Positions 8,998 to 17,286 of a stretch of 64,000 nucleotides of DNA are shown here, piece after piece; within the stretch, counting starts at the first letter, position 1, and every line of letters starts with the position of its first letter. The DNA is from Klebsiella huaxiensis (GTDB lineage: Bacteria; Pseudomonadota; Gammaproteobacteria; Enterobacterales; Enterobacteriaceae), in NCBI RefSeq assembly GCF_003261575.2, contig NZ_CP036175.1, positions 3,100,001 to 3,164,000 on the forward strand, in the 5' to 3' direction. A program made the translations under genes and the position numbers. The notes beneath the pieces were generated by a model that was not told the origin of the DNA, made no database searches, and worked only from the letters and a program-made list of their open reading frames with translations.

Positions 8998-10167
8998 CTG
9001 CCGCCGGACTCCCATCGCGACCAGCGCAGCGGCGACCAGGAGCGCAAATGCCGCCGCGCTCAGCGAAGGATTAAACGATCCGCTGCGGTTATACAACGCC
9101 TCGGCGACCAGCGGGCCGATAATTTGCCCTACGCCATAAGTCGCGGTCATCGCGGCAACCATATTGAATGACACCAGATGGTTCAGCCGCCTTCCCTGCG
9201 ATAGCGCGATGGTCACCGTCCCCAAAAACGTAAAACCGACGAGCAGCGCGCTCAACACGCAAAACGGTAACGAATGACTCCACGCCGGAAGGATCACGCC
9301 GACCGCCTGAATCAGCAGATTTGCAGTAAACGCGCGGCGATAGCCAAACTTAATCACCAGCCGATGCCAGACAAAACATGACGGAACCGCCGCAAGTCCG
9401 AAGATAGCCCAGATTTGCACCGGATCGATGGCGTTCAGCGAACCGCTGAGAAACAGCGGCAGATAGGTGGCGGTAATAATGTAGCCAAAACCGGCAAGGC
9501 CATAAATCAGCAGCAGTTTCCACGCTTCACTGACTCCCCCCTCTTCCTGCTCATGTTGCGCGCTATCAGCAGGTTTATAAGCGATAAGATAATCGGCCGG
9601 ACTCAGCAATAAGCGCAGAGCCAACACAAACAGGACGCCAGCGCTTATTGCACATATCAACCAGATTTGCTGGCTGGAAAGCGCAAGTGCTTTGCCCAAT
9701 GAGATAAATTCCGCCGACAGAAATATCCCCATCCCGACGCCGGAAAAAAGCACCGGCGCGCCGTTATGATGCTTCATATGCTGTAGCAGCCACAGCGAAG
9801 CGGCAATCAACGTGACCGCGCTTAACAATCCAGCAATACCGCGTACCACGATAATTGCCAGCGGAGAAACCAAAAACGCCAGCAAAGCCATGCACAACAG
9901 CGTTAGCAACGCGGAAAGCAGACTTAACCATCTCGCGTCCGCAGGCCTGGCTTTCGCCAGCAGCAACGCGCCCGCCAGATAACCGGCGTAGTTTGCCGAA
10001 GCGGCAAGATTCCCTTCGCGCAGTGAGAGTATCTGCTCATTCAACATCAAAGGCAGGATACCGGTATAGGCAAAACGCCCGTAGCCCATGCCAATGATCA
10101 GTACGACTGAACCGGCCAGCGCCAGTAGAAAAGCCTTTAACTCAGGTCTGATTTCGCCAACGTTCAC
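8980..10167 (-). CDS. YbfB/YjiJ-family MFS transporter
   Basis: 395-aa inner-membrane carrier with about 12 hydrophobic segments. The start FLLALAGSVVLIIGMGYGRFAYTGILPLM is typical of the YbfB/YjiJ family (MFS_4). A polar loop near residues 200-215 (DSAQHEQEEGGVSEAW) divides the two halves. Transport substrate unknown for the family. Its 3' end overlaps the LysR gene, and its promoter region carries the same type of dyad as the LysR/nitronate monooxygenase spacer, so it probably belongs to that regulon. Confidence 0.85.
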   Translation of the reverse strand: MNVGEIRPELKAFLLALAGSVVLIIGMGYGRFAYTGILPLMLNEQILSLREGNLAASANYAGYLAGALLLAKARPADARWLSLLSALLTLLCMALLAFLVSPLAIIVVRGIAGLLSAVTLIAASLWLLQHMKHHNGAPVLFSGVGMGIFLSAEFISLGKALALSSQQIWLICAISAGVLFVLALRLLLSPADYLIAYKPADSAQHEQEEGGVSEAWKLLLIYGLAGFGYIITATYLPLFLSGSLNAIDPVQIWAIFGLAAVPSCFVWHRLVIKFGYRRAFTANLLIQAVGVILPAWSHSLPFCVLSALLVGFTFLGTVTIALSQGRRLNHLVSFNMVAAMTATYGVGQIIGPLVAEALYNRSGSFNPSLSAAAFALLVAAALVAMGVRRQSNIGR

Positions 10168-10186
10168 CTGTTACCTCTTTAATTAA

Positions 10187-10202
10187 ATCTCATTAAGAGA
10201 AT
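10187..10202. promoter_or_regulatory. LysR-type operator dyad upstream of MFS gene
   Basis: ATCTC-ATTAA-GAGA lies about 20 bp upstream of the MFS start. It shares the ATCTC...GAGA arms with the dyad at 8108-8122. The arm spacing differs slightly between the two. Confidence 0.45.
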
Positions 10203-10387
10203 TATAATTTAATATTATTCTCTTTTTATTATGATATCGGTTAACCCGACGCGCAAGTGACTCCATGCAGAGGCTCGTTGCCCTGCATGGTGAGAGACTT
10301 TACGTAAAAGGTATGGAGATGCTTCGTCGGGGGACGAAATATGGCGTAAAACTGATGTGAGCCCCGAACATCCATGTCCGGGATCAT

Positions 10388-11008
10388 TTAGCGATGGCTT
10401 AGCGCCAGTTTGGCGGCAAACAACATAAAAATGCCGCCGGTAACACGATCCATCCACTGAACGAACAGTGGCGTTTTCAACAGAGTAGCGGCATAACGGC
10501 TGGCTATTATGAGGGTTAACGACCACAGTGTGCCGATCAGGACATGAATGGCGACCAGCAGAAATGTCCAACCCACCGGAGAGTGGCCTGCGGGAATAAA
10601 TTGCGGCAGGAAAGATACATAAAATATGCCCATCTTCGGGTTAAGAACATTGCCCAGCATTCCTTTTAAAAACCAGTTACTGGCGGGTGTCCTCGCTATT
10701 TCCTGGCAATTAAAATGACGGCGTGGCCTGAGAATTAATTGAATACCTAACCAGCATAAATAAATGGCACCACACCACTTTAGCAGGTCATACGCCAGCG
10801 CCGATGCTGTCAGCAACGCCCCGAGACCAAAAGCAACCACCGCGCCCCAGATAAAGCACCCCGTATCAATACCCAATGCCGCCTGTAAGGCTTTTTTACC
10901 GCCTTCAACAGTGGACGTTCGTAAGATCAGAGCCGTATCAAGGCCAGGAGTAAGAGTTAGCAGGAGTGCTGCGAAAGAGTAAGCAAGAAGGGAATCTTCG
11001 ACGGACAT
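10388..11008 (-). CDS. LysE/RhtB-family amino-acid exporter
   Basis: 206-aa membrane protein. The N terminus LLAYSFAALLLTLTPGLDTALILRTS carries the family TPGP-like motif as TPGLD. Six hydrophobic stretches are visible. The segment KGMLGNVLNPKMGIFYVSFLPQFI is typical of the family. Members export homoserine, threonine, lysine or arginine analogues; which one cannot be told. Single gene; a hairpin (CCCGGACATGGATGTTCGGGG) follows the stop at 10363-10383 without a U tract. Confidence 0.87.
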   Translation of the reverse strand: MSVEDSLLAYSFAALLLTLTPGLDTALILRTSTVEGGKKALQAALGIDTGCFIWGAVVAFGLGALLTASALAYDLLKWCGAIYLCWLGIQLILRPRRHFNCQEIARTPASNWFLKGMLGNVLNPKMGIFYVSFLPQFIPAGHSPVGWTFLLVAIHVLIGTLWSLTLIIASRYAATLLKTPLFVQWMDRVTGGIFMLFAAKLALSHR

Positions 11009-11186
11009 TTTGTCTCTCCGAAAGCGAGAATTTTAGGCAAACACCCCTACTGAAGCAATCAAATAAATTTCATATTCTCGAAACTGAGTACTGACAAATT
11101 ACATGGAACAAAAGCTCTTCGCGACAAATGCCGGACGCAAAAGCAGATAGAGTCATTCGACCAAACGATCTTCAAGACAGGTACTC

Positions 11187-11576
11187 ATGACATTTGTTCA
11201 AATGCGTATTGCCAGACCGGTCACCAATCTTGCCGCCAGTAGCAAAATGTACTGCGAGGGACTGGGACTGAAGCAAATCGCCCAGTTTTCCGATCATGAT
11301 GGCTTTAGCGGGGTGATGGTCGGACGCCATGGTCTCGGCTGGCATCTTGAGTTCACCCTCTGTCATCACCATCCAGTGACGCCTACGCCCAACGAGGAAG
11401 ATTTGCTGGTGCTCTATTACCCGAAAATTGCAGAATGGCAAGCGCAGTGTGAGAACATGCTGGCCGCCGGTTTTGTGCAGGCCAGCGCGTTTAATCCGTA
11501 CTGGAATGTGAACGGTAAAACCTTTGTCGACCACGACGGCTATCGGGTGGTGCTGCATAACAGAAGCTGGCGGTAG
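11187..11576 (+). CDS. VOC-family protein
   Basis: 129-aa vicinal-oxygen-chelate fold protein (RIARPVTNLAASSKMYCEGLGLKQIAQFSDHDGFSGVMVG; second half GYRVVLHNRSW). The His in WHLEF and the aspartate in VDHDGYRVVLHN could be metal ligands. Substrate unknown: glyoxalase, bleomycin-resistance and dioxygenase relatives exist. Monocistronic. The next gene cluster on the opposite strand also contains a VOC protein, though the two sequences look only distantly alike. Confidence 0.8.
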   Translation: MTFVQMRIARPVTNLAASSKMYCEGLGLKQIAQFSDHDGFSGVMVGRHGLGWHLEFTLCHHHPVTPTPNEEDLLVLYYPKIAEWQAQCENMLAAGFVQASAFNPYWNVNGKTFVDHDGYRVVLHNRSWR

Positions 11577-11591
11577 CAAATCCACACGGCG

Positions 11592-11810
11592 CTACTTCAC
11601 GAGACGGACGTCAGGATAGCGCGGACTCACCGCCTCATGAAATATATCGCTTAGCCAGCCGGGAATTTCCGCTTCCGTGAGGTCATCCGGGATGATGACC
11701 CCGTGCAGCGGCGAATATTTGCCTTCGCTGAGATCGACGCGAAAGACTAACCAGCGCTCACCCTCGCGTTTTACGCCAATGTGGCGACCAAATACGTTAT
11801 AAATCAGCAT
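11592..11810 (-). CDS. small DUF7661-like protein
   Basis: 72-aa protein of unknown role (MLIYNVFGRHIGVKREGERWLVFRVD...GVIIPDDLTEAEIPGWLSDIFHEAVSP). I believe it belongs to the short domain family DUF7661 found in enterobacteria, but have no function. No signal peptide or membrane segment. It starts 8 bp after the VOC gene on the same strand, so the two are probably co-transcribed. Confidence 0.65.
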   Translation of the reverse strand: MLIYNVFGRHIGVKREGERWLVFRVDLSEGKYSPLHGVIIPDDLTEAEIPGWLSDIFHEAVSPRYPDVRLVK

Positions 11811-11818
11811 GATTGGCC

Positions 11819-12265
11819 CTACTCTTTCCCCTCACGCAGCCACGGGGTGACGGTAATCCCGGCCAGCAGTCCTTCCGGGCTAAGCAGTCGCGTCACGGTC
11901 TGGCCCCAGGGTTCCATGCGGTTATCGACCAGCAGACGGTAGCCTCTGGCTTTCAACACGTCGGTCGCGGAGTCTATATCGCGTACTTCAAACTCGATCC
12001 AGGCCTGCGGCACCGGCAGGTAGTCTGGCCAGACATCAGCGTCAAAACAGGAGCGCGCCGCCTGCGCCAGCGGCCACAGGGCAAAATGCTTTACTCCGCC
12101 GAGGGCGTTATGCTCAGTCAGCAGATACTCTTCGTTACCGGGCATCGGTTTTAACGGTAACCCCAACGCACCGAGGTAAAATTCGTGGCTGGCGGCGGCT
12201 GGTTGCGTTATCGGCCCAAAGCCCGCGACAAACAGAACATCCATACCGACTAAATCGTATTCCAT
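11819..12265 (-). CDS. VOC-family (glyoxalase-like) protein
   Basis: 148 aa from the chosen ATG, which has GGAGAGGG just upstream. The frame is open to 12391, but the extra 42 residues are unlike a VOC protein. The core is VLFVAGFGPITQPAAASHEFYLGALGLPL...AWIEFEVRDIDSATDVLKARGYRLLVDNRMEPWGQTVTRLLSPEGLLAGITVTPWLR, which is the usual second-half VOC pattern. Metal ligands are not obvious. Probably an operon with the 72-aa gene downstream. Confidence 0.78.
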   Translation of the reverse strand: MEYDLVGMDVLFVAGFGPITQPAAASHEFYLGALGLPLKPMPGNEEYLLTEHNALGGVKHFALWPLAQAARSCFDADVWPDYLPVPQAWIEFEVRDIDSATDVLKARGYRLLVDNRMEPWGQTVTRLLSPEGLLAGITVTPWLREGKE

Positions 12266-12460
12266 ACCCTCTCCTGTCATTGTCCGTGATGTATTAACAA
12301 ATTTTATACTCTGTTGCGCACCGCTTTCCCAGATTCCTCTTCTCTCATTACTATTTTTAGTGTGTTTGCCTGAATCATTGAGAAAGCGCATAGTCTGCCC
12401 GTCACTCCCGACGTCGCTGCGCTATGCTTAGCGTCCCTTTGGTTTTAAATACTTAGCGTT

Positions 12461-13651
12461 ATGGCCACTTCCGTCAGCACCACTCAGCTTAATCTGCGTA
12501 TTATTTCAATCGTTGTCTTTACCTGTATCTGCTATCTCTCCATCGGCCTTCCGCTCGCCGTGCTGCCCGGCTATATCCATTATCAGTTGGGATATAGCAC
12601 CTTTATCGCCGGGGTTGTTATCAGCCTCCAGTACATTTCAACTCTGGTCAGTCGCCCACATGCTGGTCGCTATACCGATATCTGGGGAGCGAAAAAAGTC
12701 GTCAGCCTGGGGATTGTTTGCTGCATGCTCAGCGGATTATTCACGCTGCTCGCGGTGCTCCTGCAATCCGTTCCGCTGCTGGCCGTTGCCGCGCTGTTAA
12801 TTGGCCGAATTTTCCTCGGCGTCGGGGAGAGCTTCACCGCCACCGGCGCAACCTTGTGGGGGATTAAAACCGTTGGCGCGATCCACACTTCGCGAGTTAT
12901 TTCATGGAACGGCGTGGCGACCTATGTGGCGATGGCGGTAGGTGCCCCACTGGGCGTAATGCTTAACGGCTATTTTGGCATCAGCGGATTTGCCGCCGTG
13001 GTGATTCTGGTGGCAGTGGTTGGCCTGCTCTACGCCCGCACGCGGCAGGACGTCAGCGTGACGGCGGGTATCCGGGCTCCGTTTCATGTGGTGGTGCGCA
13101 AAATCTGGCCCTACGGGATGGGGTTGGCGCTGAGCACCGTGGGTTTCGGAGTTATTGCGACCTTTATTACGCTCTACTTTTCCGCCCATAGCTGGCAAGG
13201 CGCGGCGTTTACCCTTTCCCTGTTCAGCGTCGGCTTTATCTGCATCCGCCTGGTGTTGGGCAACATGATTACCCGCTATGGCGGCGTGCCGGTATCGTTA
13301 GCCTGTTTTGTGGTGGAGTGTCTGGGCCTGCTGATCATCTGGTATGCCCCTTCTGCGTGGATTGCCGGAATCGGCGCATTCCTCACTGGTTCAGGTTTTT
13401 CTCTGGTCTTCCCGGCGCTTGGGGTTGAGGCGGTGAAGCAGGTCGAAGAGCAAAACCAGGGAACTGCCCTGGGTACCTATTCAGCATTTCTCGATCTGGC
13501 GCTGGGGTTAACCGGCCCGGTTGCCGGATGGGTGGCGGGTTATTACGATCTGGACACTATTTATTTGCTCGCTGCGGTGGTGGTCGCGCTGGCGTTTATA
13601 TTGATTTTGCGAATTTACCTACGACAACGCGCTGATTTGCAGCGGACTTGA
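12461..13651 (+). CDS. YfcJ/YhhS-like MFS transporter (UPF0226)
   Basis: 396-aa inner-membrane MFS protein with about 12 hydrophobic segments. The MFS loop-2 signature is GRYTDIWGAKKVV near residue 70. The region LPLAVLPGYIHYQLGYSTFIAGVVISLQYISTLVSRPHAGR is strongly like E. coli YhhS and YfcJ, formerly UPF0226. YhhS has been linked to arabinose or drug export, but the physiological substrate is not established. Monocistronic; a long inverted repeat follows at 13725. Confidence 0.82.
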   Translation: MATSVSTTQLNLRIISIVVFTCICYLSIGLPLAVLPGYIHYQLGYSTFIAGVVISLQYISTLVSRPHAGRYTDIWGAKKVVSLGIVCCMLSGLFTLLAVLLQSVPLLAVAALLIGRIFLGVGESFTATGATLWGIKTVGAIHTSRVISWNGVATYVAMAVGAPLGVMLNGYFGISGFAAVVILVAVVGLLYARTRQDVSVTAGIRAPFHVVVRKIWPYGMGLALSTVGFGVIATFITLYFSAHSWQGAAFTLSLFSVGFICIRLVLGNMITRYGGVPVSLACFVVECLGLLIIWYAPSAWIAGIGAFLTGSGFSLVFPALGVEAVKQVEEQNQGTALGTYSAFLDLALGLTGPVAGWVAGYYDLDTIYLLAAVVVALAFILILRIYLRQRADLQRT

Positions 13652-13724
13652 GGAATACTCTACGGACGGCGATTCTCGCGTTGACTGGTAAAAAACTAAT
13701 CAATATTTGACTGCTATTCGGCTT

Positions 13725-13774
13725 CCGTGCCACCATCGCCTCAGCGTCCGGCTGGCGGCGCGATGGTGGCACGG
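13725..13774. repeat. 15-bp perfect inverted repeat
   Basis: CCGTGCCACCATCGC (13725-13739) is repeated inverted as GCGATGGTGGCACGG (13760-13774) around a 20-nt loop. No U tract follows on either side. It lies between the MFS gene and a small hypothetical gene. It could be a processing or attenuation hairpin, or a solo repeat. Confidence 0.7.
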
Positions 13775-13845
13775 GTGGATATCAGAGACCGCATGATTAA
13801 GGTCCATGCCCGTCCTCAACCTGATTCTGGCGGGAAATAAAAGAC

Positions 13846-14136
13846 ATGCACCAAAGTTTTAATCAGCGCGTTCATTTCTATTACTGCATTCTGGTTGCGC
13901 TGAAAATACACGCAAATTCAAAGAAATCGGGCGGCGTTCGCGGGAAGAATAACTTCCTGCTGAAATGGCTACGCAAAGCCCAGGACAACAATATATTCCA
14001 CTCGGATATTGCCAGTGAGATCGAATGGCTTCGCGGCAAAATCATTCAGGCTGGCTATGACACCGACCTCGAACCGATGCTGGATTTTGTCTACGCTACC
14101 GCCAAACGTGCGGAAGACCTTAAAAACGCTGACTGA
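13846..14136 (+). CDS. hypothetical protein, 96 aa
   Basis: Polar, basic, probably cytosolic protein (MHQSFNQRVHFYYCILVALKIHAN...). The middle is rich in Lys/Arg (KKSGGVRGKNNFLLKWLRKAQDNN). The C-terminal half looks helical (IEWLRGKIIQAGYDTDLEPMLDFVYATAKRAEDLKNAD). No membrane segment or signal peptide beyond a weak hydrophobic patch. I do not recognise a family. A GC-rich hairpin (CACCCGGGCCGTCTGGCCCGGGTG) follows the stop and separates it from the convergent cusA-like gene. Confidence 0.6.
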   Translation: MHQSFNQRVHFYYCILVALKIHANSKKSGGVRGKNNFLLKWLRKAQDNNIFHSDIASEIEWLRGKIIQAGYDTDLEPMLDFVYATAKRAEDLKNAD

Positions 14137-14172
14137 TTCCCACCCGGGCCGTCTGGCCCGGGTGTTTAACGA

Positions 14173-17100
14173 TTAGCGCTTTTTACGGTGTGTCAGCAGG
14201 TAGACTGCCGGGATCACCAGCATCGACAGCAGCGGCGCGGTGATCATCCCACCGATCATCGGTGCGGCAATACGCTGCATCACCTCTGAGCCGGTCCCTC
14301 CCCCCCACATAATCGGCAGCAACCCGGCCATAATCGTCGCTACGGTCATCACTTTCGGGCGCACGCGCAGCACCGCCCCTTCATGAATCGCTTCGTTGAG
14401 GGTCCGATCATCCAGTTGCTCACGCCGTTTGGCGATCGCCTGATTTAAATAGAGCACCATAATCACCCCAAACTCCGCCGCGACGCCCGCTAGCGCAATA
14501 AAGCCAACGGCGGCGGCCACCGACAGGTTATAGCCCAGCAGCCACAGCAACCAGACGCCGCCAATCAGCGAAAACGGCAGGGTACCCATTATCAACAGCG
14601 CGTCTTTAACCTTGCTGAAGGTAACGTAAAGCAGCACGAAGATGATCATCAGGGTAAACGGCAGCACGATTTTCAGCTTTTCAGTGGCCCGCTCCAGGTA
14701 TTCATACTGCCCGGACCAGGTCAGCGAGATCCCTTCCGGCAATTTAACCTGCTTGCTGACTTCACTCTGCATTTCGTCAACGGCGGATTTCAGATCGCGG
14801 TCGCGAATATCGACGTAGATCCAGTCCGACAGGCGGGCGTTTTCGCTTTTTAGCATCGGCGGGCCGTCGGTGATGGCGATATCCGCCAACTCGGACAGAG
14901 TCACCTGCGCCCCGCTGCTGGTCACTACCGGCAGATCGCGCAGCTTTTGCAGCGAGTCGCGCATTTCACGCGGATAGCGCACGCTTATCGGATAACGTTC
15001 GCGCCCTTCGATGGTCTCGCCAATGTTATCGCCGCCCACTACGCTGGCGACCACCGATTGTAGTTCCTTCACCGACACGCCATAGCGGGCCGCTTTTACC
15101 CGGTCGATCTTGATGTCAATATAGCGTCCACCGTCAAGACGCTCAGCCAGTGCCGACGTCACCCCCGGCACGTTGCGCACGATGCGCTCGATCTCCTCAG
15201 CGGTTTTTTCAATTTCCGCCAGGTTGTTGCCGTTCACTTTAATACCGACCGGGCTTTTAATCCCAGTTGCCAGCATATCCAGGCGGTTGCGAATCGGCGG
15301 TACCCAGACGTTGGCAATCCCCGGCACTTTCACCGTATTGTCGAGTTCGCTGATGAGCTTATCCATGGTCATACCTGGCCGCCATTCGCTTTTTGGCTTG
15401 AACTGAATGGTGGTTTCCAGCATCGTCAGCGGCGCCGGGTCGGTGGCGCTATCGGCACGACCAGCTTTGCCAAACACGCTTTGCACCTCAGGAATGGTTT
15501 TAATCAGGCGATCGGTTTGTTGTAGCAGGCGTCCGGCTTCGCGGCTGGAGATCCCCGGCAACGTGGACGGCATATACAGCAGATCGCCCTCATCAATTTG
15601 CGGCAAGAATTCGCTGCCAAGCTGCGCCAGCGGCCACAGCGTGGCAACCAGCAGCAGACCGGCGGCACCCAGCGTCGCTTTTGGCCACTGTAGCACTTTA
15701 TCCAGCAGCGGTTCATAGGCGCGAATCAGCCAGCGGTTGAGCGGATTAGAGGTCTCATCGGGGATTTTGCCGCGAATAAAATAGCCCATCAGCACCGGCA
15801 CCAGGGTGATCCCCAGCCCGGCGGCCACTGCCATCGAGTACGTTTTAGTGAAGGCCAGCGGCGAGAACATCTTGCCTTCCTGCGCCTCAAGGGTGAATAC
15901 CGGAATAAAGGACAGGGTGATGATCAGTAGGCTGCAAAACAGCGCTGGCCCCACTTCTGACGCCGCCTGCTGGGCAATTTTCCAGTAATCATCTGAAGAT
16001 GGCTGGCGCTCAGGATGATCGTGCCGCCATTGCTCCAGCACCTTATGCATATTTTCAATCATCACGATTGCCGCATCCACCATCGCCCCGATGGCAATCG
16101 CAATCCCGCCGAGCGACATCATATTGGCGCTGACGCCCTGATAGTGCATGACGATAAACGCGCCGAGGATCCCTAGCGGCAGCGTAATCATCGCCACCAG
16201 GGCGCTGCGAAAGTGGAACAGGAACAGCGAGCAGACCACCGCCACGACGATAAACTCTTCGATAAGCTTATGGGTCAGAGTCTCAACCGAATGTTTAATC
16301 AGCTGCGAACGGTCGTACACCGGGACAATCTCCACACCAGCGGGCAGGCTTTTTTTGACTTCCGCCAGTTTAGCCTTCACCGCGTTAATGGTGGTCAGCG
16401 CATTTTTTCCCGAACGCATGATGATAATCCCGCCCGCTACTTCCCCTTCACCGTTGAGTTCCGCAACCCCGCGACGAATCGCCGGGCCACGGCGCACGCT
16501 GGCAACGTCGGAAAGCAGCACCGGCACGCCGTTGCGCGAGGCAATCACCACCTGATTAAAGTCGTCGATAGATTTCAGGTAGCCGGTAGTGCGCACCATA
16601 TATTCAGCTTCGCCCAGCTCCAGCACCGAGCCGCCTCCCTCCTGGTTGGCGCTCTGAATGGCGCTAATCACCTGCTCGTGTGTCACGTTCAGCGCCCGCA
16701 GCCGGTCAGGGTTGAGGATCACCTGGTACTCTTTCACCATCCCGCCGACGCTGGCGACCTCTGAGACATCCGGCACGGTTTTCAGCTCATATTTGAGGAT
16801 CCAGTCCTGAATCGCCCGCAGATCGCCGAGGCTGTGCTTACCGCTTTTATCGGTGAGCACGTATTCAAACACCCAGCCGACGCCGGTGGCGTCCGGCCCT
16901 AACGAGGCTTTCGCTTCCGGCGGCAGGCTGCTCTGGATTTGGCTCAGATACTCCAGCACGCGGGAGCGAGCCCAGTACGGGTCGGTGCCGTCATCAAACA
17001 GCACGTAAACGTAGGAATCGCCGAACATCGAAAAGCCGCGTACGGTTTTTGCACCTGGTACCGATAGCATGGTGGTGGTCAGCGGATAAGTGACCTGGTC

Positions 17101-17286
17101 TTCAACAATTTGCGGCGCTTTGCCGGGATAGCTCACGCGGATGATCACCTGAGTATCGGAGAGATCCGGTAACGCATCCAGCGGTGCCTGCTGCACCGAC
17201 CAGACGCCCCAGGCAGCCATAATAAGCGTCGCCAGCAGTACCAGCAGACGGTTGCGCAATGACCAGCGGATAACGGCGGCAATCAT
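14173..17286 (-). CDS. cusA: Cu(I)/Ag(I) efflux RND pump, CusA type
   Basis: 1037-aa heavy-metal RND transporter, the inner-membrane pump of a tripartite Cu/Ag exporter. Two sets of membrane segments flank two large periplasmic loops. The proton-relay motif is GAMVDAAIVMIENMHK near residue 400. Methionines in PLTMLETTIQF and RNRLDMLATGIKSP match the metal-binding Met cluster of CusA/SilA. Last gene of the minus-strand operon; it overlaps cusB by 4 bp (ATGA). Length is as expected. IS1 upstream may reduce expression. Confidence 0.92.
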   Translation of the reverse strand: MIAAVIRWSLRNRLLVLLATLIMAAWGVWSVQQAPLDALPDLSDTQVIIRVSYPGKAPQIVEDQVTYPLTTTMLSVPGAKTVRGFSMFGDSYVYVLFDDGTDPYWARSRVLEYLSQIQSSLPPEAKASLGPDATGVGWVFEYVLTDKSGKHSLGDLRAIQDWILKYELKTVPDVSEVASVGGMVKEYQVILNPDRLRALNVTHEQVISAIQSANQEGGGSVLELGEAEYMVRTTGYLKSIDDFNQVVIASRNGVPVLLSDVASVRRGPAIRRGVAELNGEGEVAGGIIIMRSGKNALTTINAVKAKLAEVKKSLPAGVEIVPVYDRSQLIKHSVETLTHKLIEEFIVVAVVCSLFLFHFRSALVAMITLPLGILGAFIVMHYQGVSANMMSLGGIAIAIGAMVDAAIVMIENMHKVLEQWRHDHPERQPSSDDYWKIAQQAASEVGPALFCSLLIITLSFIPVFTLEAQEGKMFSPLAFTKTYSMAVAAGLGITLVPVLMGYFIRGKIPDETSNPLNRWLIRAYEPLLDKVLQWPKATLGAAGLLLVATLWPLAQLGSEFLPQIDEGDLLYMPSTLPGISSREAGRLLQQTDRLIKTIPEVQSVFGKAGRADSATDPAPLTMLETTIQFKPKSEWRPGMTMDKLISELDNTVKVPGIANVWVPPIRNRLDMLATGIKSPVGIKVNGNNLAEIEKTAEEIERIVRNVPGVTSALAERLDGGRYIDIKIDRVKAARYGVSVKELQSVVASVVGGDNIGETIEGRERYPISVRYPREMRDSLQKLRDLPVVTSSGAQVTLSELADIAITDGPPMLKSENARLSDWIYVDIRDRDLKSAVDEMQSEVSKQVKLPEGISLTWSGQYEYLERATEKLKIVLPFTLMIIFVLLYVTFSKVKDALLIMGTLPFSLIGGVWLLWLLGYNLSVAAAVGFIALAGVAAEFGVIMVLYLNQAIAKRREQLDDRTLNEAIHEGAVLRVRPKVMTVATIMAGLLPIMWGGGTGSEVMQRIAAPMIGGMITAPLLSMLVIPAVYLLTHRKKR

